NCBI GenBank assembly: GCA_020248665.1
Contig: JADCHE010000085.1
Location: 1 to 64,000 of the forward strand
Direction of reading: 5' to 3'
Length of the DNA: 64,000 bases
Source of the DNA: Burkholderiales bacterium
Lineage (GTDB): Bacteria; Pseudomonadota; Gammaproteobacteria; Burkholderiales; Burkholderiaceae_E
The notes under the pieces were generated by a model. The model was not told the DNA's origin. It saw nothing but the letters and a program-made list of their open reading frames with translations, and did no database searches. Below, piece by piece: positions 37,152-45,029 of this stretch; positions within the stretch are counted from its first letter, which is position 1, and each line of letters opens with the position of its first letter. The position numbers and the translations under genes were made by a program.

Positions 37152-38624
37152 ATGTTCGCGGGGAGTGTCCCGTTCCGGGTCAGGCGAGTCGCTTGCGCGA
37201 AGGGCGCCGCGTGCGCCGCGCTCGCCGTGTGGGCGGGCCTCGCGCAGGCCGTGGGGCCCGCCGCGCGGAACCCGTCCGACGCCGGCCCGGTCGCGATCGT
37301 CGCGCTGGTCGCGATCGTCGCGATCGTCGCCCTGTTCGCATGGCGGCTGCGCGTCGAGCGCGCGGCGCGGCTCGCGGCCGAGCGCACGCTCGCCGAGTCG
37401 CGCGTCGCGCGCGAGGCCGCCGAGGCGCGCCGCGCCCGGCACTGCGCCGCGATGGGCCGGGAGGCCTCGGCGAGCCTCGAGTCCCTGAACGGCGCGATGC
37501 GCCTGCTCGACGCCGCGAAGCTCGAGCCCGGCGTGCGGCTGCACCTCGCGGCCCTCCGGCGCGCGGCGTCCGGGCTCGCGGCGCAGCTCGCGCACGCGAT
37601 CGACTACGACGCGATCGAACGCGGCGAGGTGCGCGTGCGGCCGCAGCGCACCCAGGTGCTCGCGCTGGTCCGCGAGGTCGCCTCGCAGTCCGCGGCCGAG
37701 GCGGCCGACCGGCGCGTGGCCTTCGCGCTGTTCGCGCCGCAGCACCCGATCCCGGGCATGGTGGTCGACCCGTCGCGGTTGCGGCAGGTGGCCGACCCGC
37801 TGGTGCGTGACGCGATCGCGCGCACGCGCGATGGCGAGGTCCGCGTCGAGCTGCGCTGGGAGCGCGAGTCCGCAGGCAGCGAGCAGGGCTGGCTCTCGCT
37901 GAACGTGACCGACGACGGCCCCGATCCGGCGCCCGGTGCCGCGGCGCTGACCCAGGCGGCGCTCGACGGCGACGTGCCGGTGCCGGCGCGCGACGTCGGC
38001 GGCATCGACGCCGATGCGGTGGTCGGCGTCGCGATGTGGCGCGCGGCGCGGATCGCGAGGGCACTCGGCGGCACGCTGCAGCTGCGCGCGACGCCCGGGG
38101 CCGGCGTGCGGCGCGAGCTGCGGCTGCCGGTGCGCTTCGATCCCTCGGCCTCGACCCGTGGCGCGCTGCTCGAGGACCTCAATGCCGGGTTCGCGCGGCC
38201 GACGCTCGCGGCCGGCGGCGCGACGCGCGGCGCGCTGCTGCTGGTCGAGGACGACCGCGTCGTGCAGTTCACGCTCGAGCAGCAGCTCTCGCGGCTCGGC
38301 TACGACGTCGTGTGCGCCGACGACGCCGAGGAGGCGATCGAGACGTGGCTGCGATCGCCGACGCGCTACGTGATGACCGACCTCGGCTTGCCGGGCCGCG
38401 ATGGGGTCGCGCTGATCGCTGCGATCCGCGACGCCGAGCGCACGCGCGGCTGGCCGCCGAGCTGGATCGTGGTGCTGACCGGGGAGCCGGCGCACGAGGG
38501 CCGCTCGCGGCAGGCCGGGGCCGACCGCGTGCTGCTCAAGCCGGCCACCGGCGACGAGATGTCGCGCGCGCTCGAGGCGGGCGAGGTCCCGGCCCGGGCG
38601 ACGCGCCGGACCGCGGCGGACTGA
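37152..38624 (+). CDS. Degenerate hybrid histidine kinase with receiver domain
   Basis: A 490-residue protein with a membrane segment (AIVALVAIVAIVALFAW, about 48-64), a coiled-coil linker, a kinase-like core and a C-terminal receiver. The core aligns with HisKA/HATPase but has lost key residues: MGREASASLESLNG at 101-114 has Arg103 where [10 protein letters not shown] has the phospho-acceptor His; LVRDAIARTRDG has Asp220 where the N-box Asn should be; and the G2 box is replaced by VVGVAMWR. The receiver keeps Asp410 (TDLGLPGRDG) and Lys463. It likely cannot autophosphorylate and may act as a scaffold or phosphate sink. RBS GGAGGA lies 12 bases upstream. Confidence 0.8.
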   Translation: MFAGSVPFRVRRVACAKGAACAALAVWAGLAQAVGPAARNPSDAGPVAIVALVAIVAIVALFAWRLRVERAARLAAERTLAESRVAREAAEARRARHCAAMGREASASLESLNGAMRLLDAAKLEPGVRLHLAALRRAASGLAAQLAHAIDYDAIERGEVRVRPQRTQVLALVREVASQSAAEAADRRVAFALFAPQHPIPGMVVDPSRLRQVADPLVRDAIARTRDGEVRVELRWERESAGSEQGWLSLNVTDDGPDPAPGAAALTQAALDGDVPVPARDVGGIDADAVVGVAMWRAARIARALGGTLQLRATPGAGVRRELRLPVRFDPSASTRGALLEDLNAGFARPTLAAGGATRGALLLVEDDRVVQFTLEQQLSRLGYDVVCADDAEEAIETWLRSPTRYVMTDLGLPGRDGVALIAAIRDAERTRGWPPSWIVVLTGEPAHEGRSRQAGADRVLLKPATGDEMSRALEAGEVPARATRRTAAD

Positions 38625-38640
38625 CGCGCCGCCCGGTCGC

Positions 38641-39885
38641 TCAGCCGCCGGCGCCCCCCGGTCGCGGCGGCGCATCCGGTCCGCGCGCGTAGAGCGCGAG
38701 CCCCGCCGCGAGGCAGGCGCCGATCACGCCGAACATCGCGCGGTACGCGCCCTCGGGCGGCACCGCGCCCGGCACATCGGCGGTCAGCGTGGCGGCCACC
38801 GCGCCGGTCAGCACCGGCATCACGGACGCGCCGACCACCTGCGCGAGGTTGAGCGTCGTCATCCCCCTGCCGAGCAGCCGGTCGGGAAACAGGCTGCGGC
38901 CGTGCGCGACGATCGTGACGCCGTAGCTCGCGACCGCGCACAGCGCCACCAGCAACCCGATCGCGACCGCCGTCGGCGGATGCGGCCACGCGGCGAGCGC
39001 GGCCAGCGTCGCGAGCGTCAGCGCGCCGCCCGCGAGCACGACGCGCTTGCGGGTGTTGAAGCGCGCATCGAGGGGACCGACGACGAGCACGCCGACCACC
39101 TGCGCGACGGTCATCGCCGCCAGCACCAGGCCCCGCTCGCCGCCGTCCAGGCCGTGCACGTCGTGCAGGTAGGGACCGGCCCACAGCCCGAGCACCGTCG
39201 AGACCACCGCGTAGGCGACGGTCTGGATCGCGATCACCGGCGCGAGGCCGGGCGCCCGCAGCACCTCTCCGACGCCGCGCAGCACCGCGCGCAGCGGCTC
39301 GGGCACGGGCGGCGGCGCGTCGGCCGAGCCCGGGCGCTCGTGGCGGATCGCGAGCCAGAACGCGGCGCCGGCCGCGGCGGTCGCGAACGCCGCGAGCACG
39401 AACGCGGTCCGCCATCCGGCGAGGCCGGCGAGCGCCGCCAGCGGCCAGCCGGCGAGCAGGTTGCCGAGCTGGCTGAGCGCGAACACCCGCGAGAGCGCGG
39501 TGCCGAGCCGCGCGCCCGAGAACCAGCGCGAGCACATCAGCACGGCGGTCATGAAGTGGGCCGCGCAGCCCAGGCCGACCACCGCGCGCGCGAGGATCAG
39601 CGAGGCCTCGTCGGTCGCGGCGGCGGTCAGCAGCGAGCCCGCGACCGCGATGCCGGTCAGCCCGGCGACCAGCCGGCGCGGGCCGATCCAGTCGAGCATC
39701 ACGCCCACCGGCAGCTGAACCACGATCAGCACCACGAAGAACATGCCGCCGGCCAGGCCCAGGCCGCGCGGCGACAGGCCGAGCGCGTCGACGAGCTCCG
39801 GGGCGATGACGCCGAGCGACGAGCGATGGAACTGGCTGACGACGGTGAGCGCGGCGAGGACCGCGATCAGGCGGCCCGCCGGCAC
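38641..39885 (-). CDS. MFS transporter
   Basis: A 414-residue major facilitator with about 12 helices. Segments such as GLAGGMFFVVLIVVQLPVGV, LDWIGPRRLVAGLTGI (the loop 2-3 region) and VASYGVTIVAHGRSLFPDRL resemble MFS carriers of the nitrate/organic-anion type. Substrate is unknown. The GTG at 39885 is the most likely start; a CTG overlapping the gntR stop at 39918 is an alternative that would give coupling. It lies 30 bases downstream of a GntR-type regulator and is probably co-transcribed with and regulated by it. It converges on the degenerate kinase gene. Confidence 0.88.
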   Translation of the reverse strand: MPAGRLIAVLAALTVVSQFHRSSLGVIAPELVDALGLSPRGLGLAGGMFFVVLIVVQLPVGVMLDWIGPRRLVAGLTGIAVAGSLLTAAATDEASLILARAVVGLGCAAHFMTAVLMCSRWFSGARLGTALSRVFALSQLGNLLAGWPLAALAGLAGWRTAFVLAAFATAAAGAAFWLAIRHERPGSADAPPPVPEPLRAVLRGVGEVLRAPGLAPVIAIQTVAYAVVSTVLGLWAGPYLHDVHGLDGGERGLVLAAMTVAQVVGVLVVGPLDARFNTRKRVVLAGGALTLATLAALAAWPHPPTAVAIGLLVALCAVASYGVTIVAHGRSLFPDRLLGRGMTTLNLAQVVGASVMPVLTGAVAATLTADVPGAVPPEGAYRAMFGVIGACLAAGLALYARGPDAPPRPGGAGG

Positions 39886-39914
39886 GGTGGTCGACGTGCT
39901 CGCGCCGGTCGGAC

Positions 39915-40892
39915 TCAGTGCAGGCCGGCGCGCGACGCCGGCTCGCTCGGCGGGTCGGCGACCAGCGCCGGCACGACGAGCCCGCCCGGATCGTCGTCGA
40001 GCTCGAGGCGCGCGCGGCGCCGCGGCGCGAACGGGTCGGCCGTCCGGACCATCGTCTCGGTCTCGGGCCAGTCGTCGCGCGCGGGCTGCGGGCGCGGGGT
40101 GGGCACGAAGCTCGGCACGGGGTGCACGGCCACGGCGGGTCGGGTCGGCACCGCGGGACGTGCGTCGACGGCGCGGGCCGGCGCCGCGGCTGACGGCGCC
40201 GCGGCGTCGCCGACCAGCGCCAGCGCGAGTGCCGCGGCGTTCGCCGCGTCGCGGCGGACGATCGCGAGGCCGAGCGCGGTCTGCGTCCCGAGCGTGCGCA
40301 TCAGCACCGGGCCGAGCGCGTCGCCGGCAGGGCGGGCGGCCAGGAGCCGCTCGCGGTGCTGCGCCCGGACCGGCACCAGCGCGTGGTCGATCGAGCGCAG
40401 CAGCCGGTTGCCGCAGGCGTCGGCGATCGCCGCGTGCAGCGCGGCGTCGGCGCGCGCCCACGCGTCCGCGTCGGGCGCGCCGACCGCGCCGGCGAGCGAG
40501 CGGACCGCGTCGAGGATCGCCGCCTGCTGGGTGCGCCCGGCGTCGCGAGAGGCAGCGCCCGCGAGCGCCGGCTCGATCACCCGGCGCAGGTCGGTGGCCT
40601 CGTGCAGCATCGAGTCCGGACCGGTCTCGGCGATCGCCACCGCGACGAGGACCGGGTCGAGCAGGTTCCACTGGGATTCGGGGGCGATCGTCGTGCCGAC
40701 CTTGGGTCGCGCGACCACCAGCCCCTTGCCGCCGAGGTCGGCGAGCGCCTCGCGCACCACGGTGCGGCTGACGCCGTGCCGTCGACCGAGCGCCGGCAGG
40801 TCGATCGGATCGCCGGGGCGGAGCTCGCGCCGGGCGATCCGTCCGAGGAGCTCGCGCGCGAGCAGCGCGCTGCGGGACGGGGACTTCGCCAT
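39915..40892 (-). CDS. GntR/FadR-family transcriptional regulator with long C-terminal tail
   Basis: A 325-residue regulator. The winged helix (about 8-70) contains LPALGRRHGVSRTVVREALA, and the FCD ligand domain (about 95-225) contains ARADAALHAAIADACGNRLL with the conserved Asp149/His153. The last metal-binding His of FCD seems to be absent: the helix reads GTQTALGLAIVRRDAANAAA. After residue 228 comes a tail of about 95 residues rich in Ala, Pro and Arg, which FadR/VanR-type proteins normally lack. ATG 40892 is chosen; upstream codons are Arg/Pro-rich. It precedes and probably controls the MFS gene. Confidence 0.88.
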   Translation of the reverse strand: MAKSPSRSALLARELLGRIARRELRPGDPIDLPALGRRHGVSRTVVREALADLGGKGLVVARPKVGTTIAPESQWNLLDPVLVAVAIAETGPDSMLHEATDLRRVIEPALAGAASRDAGRTQQAAILDAVRSLAGAVGAPDADAWARADAALHAAIADACGNRLLRSIDHALVPVRAQHRERLLAARPAGDALGPVLMRTLGTQTALGLAIVRRDAANAAALALALVGDAAAPSAAAPARAVDARPAVPTRPAVAVHPVPSFVPTPRPQPARDDWPETETMVRTADPFAPRRRARLELDDDPGGLVVPALVADPPSEPASRAGLH

Positions 40893-40898
40893 CCCGGG

Positions 40899-40913
40899 AT
40901 TGTATGACCATTG
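40899..40913 (-). promoter_or_regulatory. Possible FCD-type GntR operator before the regulator gene
   Basis: ATTGTATGACCATTG, just 7 bases upstream of the gntR start, resembles the imperfect inverted repeat (TTGTxxxACAA-like) bound by many FCD-type GntR proteins and is AT-rich for this genome. It would suit autorepression by blocking initiation. The right half-site is imperfect, so the call is tentative. Confidence 0.35.
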
Positions 40914-41186
40914 GAGGTCGCGCCGGAACGCACATCGTTCGGCATCGCCCGGAGGGGTTTCCCCGGGCCCTTCGGACGGTGTCCGGAGGCCGGACGACGT
41001 GCGGTCGCGCCGGCGCGCGAGGGTCGGTGTGAGTGGCCGCTCCGTCCGGGAGGGCCCGGGCACTTCAGGCATGTCACCGCATCCGGGGCGGATGCGATGG
41101 TTCGCCGGGCTCGGCGCGCGGTCGGGTCGGCCCGGCCGCGCGCGGGCGGCTCCGCGGCACGCGGGCCGCCCGCAGGCCGGCGGCGG

Positions 41187-41432
41187 TCAGCCGAGGACGC
41201 GGTCGCGCGCGGCGCGCAGCTCGGCGAGCACGCGCGGGTCGTGCGCGGCCAGCTCGACCGACATCGCGTCGTTGTGCGCCTCGATCCGGGCCTCGCGCCA
41301 GGTGTCGAGCGCCCGGATCGCGCTGGCCACCAGGCTCGCGAGGAGGCTCACGCCGGTGGTCATCCGGTCCAGACCCCCATGGGTCCGAGCGGAGATCACG
41401 GTCGCGCCGGGGGCCATGTGAATCGTCGTCAT
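41187..41432 (-). CDS. Small hypothetical protein
   Basis: An 81-residue protein I do not recognise. It has a short hydrophobic stretch (MTTGVSLLASLVASAIRAL, about 24-42) that could be amphipathic or peripheral, followed by a charged helical end (DTWREARIEAHNDAM, then HDPRVLAELRAARDRVLG). A GGAG ribosome-binding site lies eight bases before ATG 41432, which supports it as a real gene. It diverges from the LysR regulator gene at 41553 over 120 bases and is a candidate target of that regulator. Confidence 0.6.
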   Translation of the reverse strand: MTTIHMAPGATVISARTHGGLDRMTTGVSLLASLVASAIRALDTWREARIEAHNDAMSVELAAHDPRVLAELRAARDRVLG

Positions 41433-41552
41433 GTCGGTTGCTCCATCCAGGGCGATCCGGAATCGGACCGCCATGCCGTCAAGATGCCGCACTGCAGCAC
41501 AGGATTCCAATGGATGTTCATGATCCATACCATTCATCAATAGAATGTCTGG
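41433..41552. promoter_or_regulatory. Divergent promoter region of the LysR gene and the small gene
   Basis: These 120 bases are notably AT-rich near 41505-41550 (TTCATGATCCATACCATTCA and onward), unlike most of the window. LysR-type regulators usually bind such divergent regions at T-N11-A sites. ATTCCAATGGATGTTCATGA and the repeated CCATTCATCAAT-like words are candidate sites, but I could not define one with confidence. Confidence 0.5.
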
Positions 41553-42560
41553 ATGAAGAGACCATTGATCGATCAGGGGCGACCGTCCATCCCGGCGAAC
41601 TTCCGCACGCTCGACCTGAACCTGTTGCGCGTCTTCGACGAGGTGATGGCCGAGCGCAACCTGACCCGGGCGGCGGCCAACCTGTCGATGACGCAGCCGG
41701 CGGTCAGCAACGCGCTGCGCCGGCTGCGCGATGCGCTGCGCGACGAGCTGGTCGTGCGGGCCGGCTACGGGGTGCAGCCGACCCCGCGCGCGCTCGAGCT
41801 GTGGCCGTCGGTTCGCGCCGCGCTGGACGGCCTGCGGGCGGCGATCCAGCCGGGCGACTTCGACGCGGCGGCGTCGCGCGACAGCTTCGTGCTCGCGATG
41901 GCCGATGCGACGGCCGCGCTGCTGATGCCGCCGCTGGTGCGGCGGCTCGAGGCCGAGGCGCCGGGCCTGTCGCTGCGGGTCCGTCCGCTGCTGACGCGCG
42001 ACCCGCGCGGGCTGCTGTCCTCGGGCGAGCTCGACCTCGCGCTCGGCTACTTCCCGGCCGCGGTCGCCGCGATCGAGCTCGCCGCGATGCAGGAGGGCGG
42101 GCCGGAGCCGATCGAGCACGGCCGCCTCTACGATTCCGAGTACGTCTGCGTGATGCGCGCCGGCCACCCGCTCTCCTCGGGGCCGCTCGAGCTCGACCGC
42201 TACTGCGCCGCACGGCACCTGCTCGTCAGCTTCTCGGGCCGGCCGTTCGGCTTCGTCGACGAGGCGCTGGCCGCGCTCGGCCGCCGCCGTCGCGTCGTGC
42301 TGACGGTCAACCAGTTCTTCACCGCCGGCCAGGTGGTCGCGCTGACCGATCTGCTGACCGTGCTGCCGCGGCGCTTCGTGCCGACCACCGGCATCGCGTC
42401 GCGCCTGACGATGCGGGCGCTGCCGATGGACCTGCCGATCGTGCACGTCGACCAGCTGTGGCACCACCGGAACACCGCGCGGGCCTCTCACGCCTGGCTG
42501 CGTGCAGTGGTCGCCGATGCCGCGCGCGAGGCCTTCGAGATGCCGGACGCGCCGGGCTGA
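41553..42560 (+). CDS. LysR-family transcriptional regulator
   Basis: A 335-residue LTTR. The N-terminal HTH (about 20-80) shows LDLNLLRVFDEVMAERNLTR, then AAANLSMTQPAVSNALRRLR. The co-inducer domain follows with PLLTRDPRGLLSSGELDLAL and ends at WHHRNTARASHAWLR, which resembles the NodD/NahR/LinR-type subgroup responding to aromatic or flavonoid compounds. A 33-residue C-terminus includes the Ala-rich helix. It is divergent from a small hypothetical gene, its likely target. The next gene on the strand is separated by 120 bases. Confidence 0.93.
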   Translation: MKRPLIDQGRPSIPANFRTLDLNLLRVFDEVMAERNLTRAAANLSMTQPAVSNALRRLRDALRDELVVRAGYGVQPTPRALELWPSVRAALDGLRAAIQPGDFDAAASRDSFVLAMADATAALLMPPLVRRLEAEAPGLSLRVRPLLTRDPRGLLSSGELDLALGYFPAAVAAIELAAMQEGGPEPIEHGRLYDSEYVCVMRAGHPLSSGPLELDRYCAARHLLVSFSGRPFGFVDEALAALGRRRRVVLTVNQFFTAGQVVALTDLLTVLPRRFVPTTGIASRLTMRALPMDLPIVHVDQLWHHRNTARASHAWLRAVVADAAREAFEMPDAPG

Positions 42561-42680
42561 CCCGTCGGCCGCCCGCACGCCGCCCGCACGCCACCGGCCG
42601 CCGCGTGCGCCGGTGTCCGACGCCGAGGCCCCGCGTCCGCCGCGGCATCGCCCGCCAGCACGCCCCCGGCCCGCGATCGT

Positions 42681-43889
42681 GTGACGAATCGCACGGATGA
42701 CGGCGACGCCCCGGGACCGATCGTCGGCCGGATGCCGTCCGCCGGCGGGTTCCCCCATGCCCGAGCACCGTCCACCCCGCCCGCTCCCGCGTCGACCCGC
42801 GGCGCCCGGCTGCTCGCCGTCGCGCTGGCCGCCGCGCACGTGCTCGGCGGCTGCGCGACGTCGCGCACACCGACGACGCCCGCGCAGGCGCTGCGAGCCC
42901 TGATCGACGCGGGCGACCTGGCCGGCGCGGAGGCGCTGATCGCCGCGTCCGGCTCGACGCTGGACGCGCGCCGCGCCCTCGACGTGTCGATCCGCGCCGG
43001 CGACGCGGGCGCCGTGCGCGACTTCCACGAACGCGCCGCCATCGACGCCGAGCTCGACTCCGACGGCACGACTGCGCTGATCCGCGCGGTGCTCGACGCG
43101 CCCCCCGCGTCGCGCGCCGCGCGGGTCGCGCTCCTCGCCGAGGCCGGCGCACGCACGGACCTGCGCGACCACTACGGCCGCGACGCGCTGACCTGCGCGA
43201 CCACGCGCAACCGCGCCGAGCTCGTGCCGCTGCTCGGCGGCAGCGCGCGCCGAGCGCCGTCGCCGCGGCTGCCGGCCTTCGCGACCCGGCCGAGCCCCGC
43301 GTCCGCCGCCGAGACGCCACCGGGCGTGGCCGCACCGCTCGACCCGAAGGCGTCGTCCGGGCTGCGCCCGCTCGCTGGTTCGACGCACGCCAAGGCGACG
43401 GCCTCGCGCGCCGCCGAAGGCGGTGCCGCCGCGACGCCGTGGCGCTCCGAGCCGCCGAGCTTCGGGCTGCTCCTGCGGCGCTCGCCTGGGCTGCCGGACG
43501 TGCCGACCGACCGCGCCGGGGACGCGCTCGCCGCACTGCGCGTCCACGCCGACGGCACGGCCGACCTGCTGCGGCACCGGCCCGGCTCCGATCGCTACGA
43601 CCCGATGCCGGGCTCCCACGTCGCGTGGCGCCTCGACGGAGCGATGCTGCGGTTCGCGATCGTCGGCGACGGGTTCTCCGCGACCTGCACCGGCACGAGC
43701 GGTCCGTCGGGCGACGCGCGCACCGCGCCGCCGCCTTCGGTGTCCGCCCGGCTCGTCGACGCCGCGGTCGATCTCCAGCAGGCTCGCGTGCACCGTCCGG
43801 AACAGCCGCTCGCCCGGCGTCGGTCAACCGCAGGCTGCGCACGCCGCGCCCGAGGCGCGCGCGCCCGCCCCCGTCCTCCAGGCCCTTGA
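42681..43889 (+). CDS. Putative ankyrin-like lipoprotein with disrupted C-terminus
   Basis: A 402-codon frame. A lipobox VLGGCATS places the lipid-modified Cys at residue 58, so it is probably exported and acylated; the start may instead be the ATG at 42732. Residues 65-175 resemble two or three ankyrin-like units (LRALIDAGDLAGAEALIAAS, DSDGTTALIRAVL, YGRDALTCATTRNRAELVPL). A later half from about 255 forms a globular domain (RVHADGTADLLRHRPGSDRY). From about codon 355 it runs antisense through a LysR remnant, so the last 45 residues are probably not original and the gene looks truncated. Confidence 0.55.
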   Translation: MTNRTDDGDAPGPIVGRMPSAGGFPHARAPSTPPAPASTRGARLLAVALAAAHVLGGCATSRTPTTPAQALRALIDAGDLAGAEALIAASGSTLDARRALDVSIRAGDAGAVRDFHERAAIDAELDSDGTTALIRAVLDAPPASRAARVALLAEAGARTDLRDHYGRDALTCATTRNRAELVPLLGGSARRAPSPRLPAFATRPSPASAAETPPGVAAPLDPKASSGLRPLAGSTHAKATASRAAEGGAAATPWRSEPPSFGLLLRRSPGLPDVPTDRAGDALAALRVHADGTADLLRHRPGSDRYDPMPGSHVAWRLDGAMLRFAIVGDGFSATCTGTSGPSGDARTAPPPSVSARLVDAAVDLQQARVHRPEQPLARRRSTAGCARRARGARARPRPPGP

Positions 43890-43975
43890 CCTGGCGCGAC
43901 ACCGCCGACTGCGCGAGGCCGAACTCGTGCGCGGCGAGCCCGATCGCCTCGGCGGCATCTGCCGCCCAGACTCCT
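43755..43975 (-). pseudogene. LysR-family N-terminal remnant
   Basis: On the minus strand, directly after korB, residues align with an LTTR helix-turn-helix: AAHEFGLAQSAVSRQVKGLE, then GVRSLRLTDAG in one frame, then after a one-base shift near 43810 RLFRTVHASLLEIDRGVDE. Only about 75 residues of DNA-binding domain are present; the co-inducer domain is missing and the matching sequence stops near 43755, where the lipoprotein's reading frame resumes antisense. No start codon with ribosome-binding site was found. This marks a recombination junction. Confidence 0.75.
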
Positions 43976-45029
43976 AGCGCAGGGACCGGTTCACCGCCGC
44001 CAGCGCCGCCCGCCCCGGCACCAGCGCCGCCTCGCCGAGCCGGTTGAACGGCGTCTCGACGGTGTTCAGGTGCGCGTGCAGGTCCACCGGGTGCGGGTCG
44101 ACGTACAGCAGCCCGGTCACCACCTCGCCGCGGGCCTGGTGCTGCGCGATATAGTTCATCGCGGCGACGCGGTCGGTCGCGTCGTGGCCCTCGACGATCC
44201 GCCGCAGCCGCATCGTCGAGCCGTCGGCCTGCGGCACGTCGACGAAGCCGCCGGGCGCGACCTCGCCGGTCACCTCCTGCGCGAGATCGATGAAGTCGAT
44301 CCGGTTGACCGCCTCGTTGTGCTGGCGCACGTACTCGTAGCTCTTGGTGCTGCCCGCGTGGTTGTTGAACGCGACGCAGGGGCTCACCACGTCTACGAAG
44401 GCCGCGCCCTTGTGCTCGATCGCGCCCTTGATCAGCGGCACGAGCTGCGCCTTGTCGCCGGAGAAGCCGCGCGCGACGTAGGTCGCGCCCAGCTGCATCG
44501 CGAGCGACACCAGGTCGATCGGCGAGTCGGTGTTGACGATGCCGCGCTTGGACTTCGAGCCCTGGTCGGCGGTCGCCGAGAACTGGCCCTTGGTGAGGCC
44601 GTACACGCCGTTGTTCTCGACGATGTAGACCATGTTCACGCCGCGCCGCATCACGTGCGCGAACTGCCCCAGGCCGATCGACGCGGAGTCGCCGTCGCCC
44701 GAGACGCCGAGGTACAGCAGGTCGCGGTTCGCGAGCGCGGCGCCGGTCAGCACCGACGGCATCCGGCCGTGCACGGTGTTGAAGCCGTGCGAGTTGCCGA
44801 GGAAGTAGTCGGGCGTCTTGCTCGAGCAGCCGATGCCGGAGAGCTTGGCGACGCGGTGCGGCTCGATGTCGAGCTCCCAGCACGCCTGCACGATCGAGGC
44901 CGAGATCGAGTCGTGCCCGCAGCCGGCGCACAGCGTCGAGATCGCGCCCTCGTAGTCGCGCCGCAGGTAGCCGACCTTGTTGCGCGCGAGCGTCGGGTGG
45001 TGGAGCCTGGGCTTGGCGATGTAGGTCAT
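43974..45029 (-). CDS. korB: 2-oxoacid:acceptor oxidoreductase beta subunit (KorB-like)
   Basis: A 351-residue thiamine-diphosphate subunit. TLCAGCGHDSISASIVQACW and LSGIGCSSKTPDYFL contain conserved cysteines for the [4Fe-4S] cluster; VSGDGDSASIGLGQFAHVMR is the TPP/Mg2+ motif (GDG to N), ending in VENNGVYGLTKGQ. It catalyses oxidative decarboxylation of a 2-oxoacid with CoA when joined to the alpha subunit. ATG at 45029 overlaps the alpha stop as ATGA. Substrate could be 2-oxoglutarate, pyruvate or a branched-chain or aryl oxoacid; sequence alone does not decide. Confidence 0.9.
   Translation of the reverse strand: MTYIAKPRLHHPTLARNKVGYLRRDYEGAISTLCAGCGHDSISASIVQACWELDIEPHRVAKLSGIGCSSKTPDYFLGNSHGFNTVHGRMPSVLTGAALANRDLLYLGVSGDGDSASIGLGQFAHVMRRGVNMVYIVENNGVYGLTKGQFSATADQGSKSKRGIVNTDSPIDLVSLAMQLGATYVARGFSGDKAQLVPLIKGAIEHKGAAFVDVVSPCVAFNNHAGSTKSYEYVRQHNEAVNRIDFIDLAQEVTGEVAPGGFVDVPQADGSTMRLRRIVEGHDATDRVAAMNYIAQHQARGEVVTGLLYVDPHPVDLHAHLNTVETPFNRLGEAALVPGRAALAAVNRSLR

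Noticed and set aside
34362-38675. A 1437-codon minus-strand open frame
   Set aside because: Antisense to the TRAP permeases and degenerate kinase; long stop-free frames are expected at this GC content and no homology was seen.
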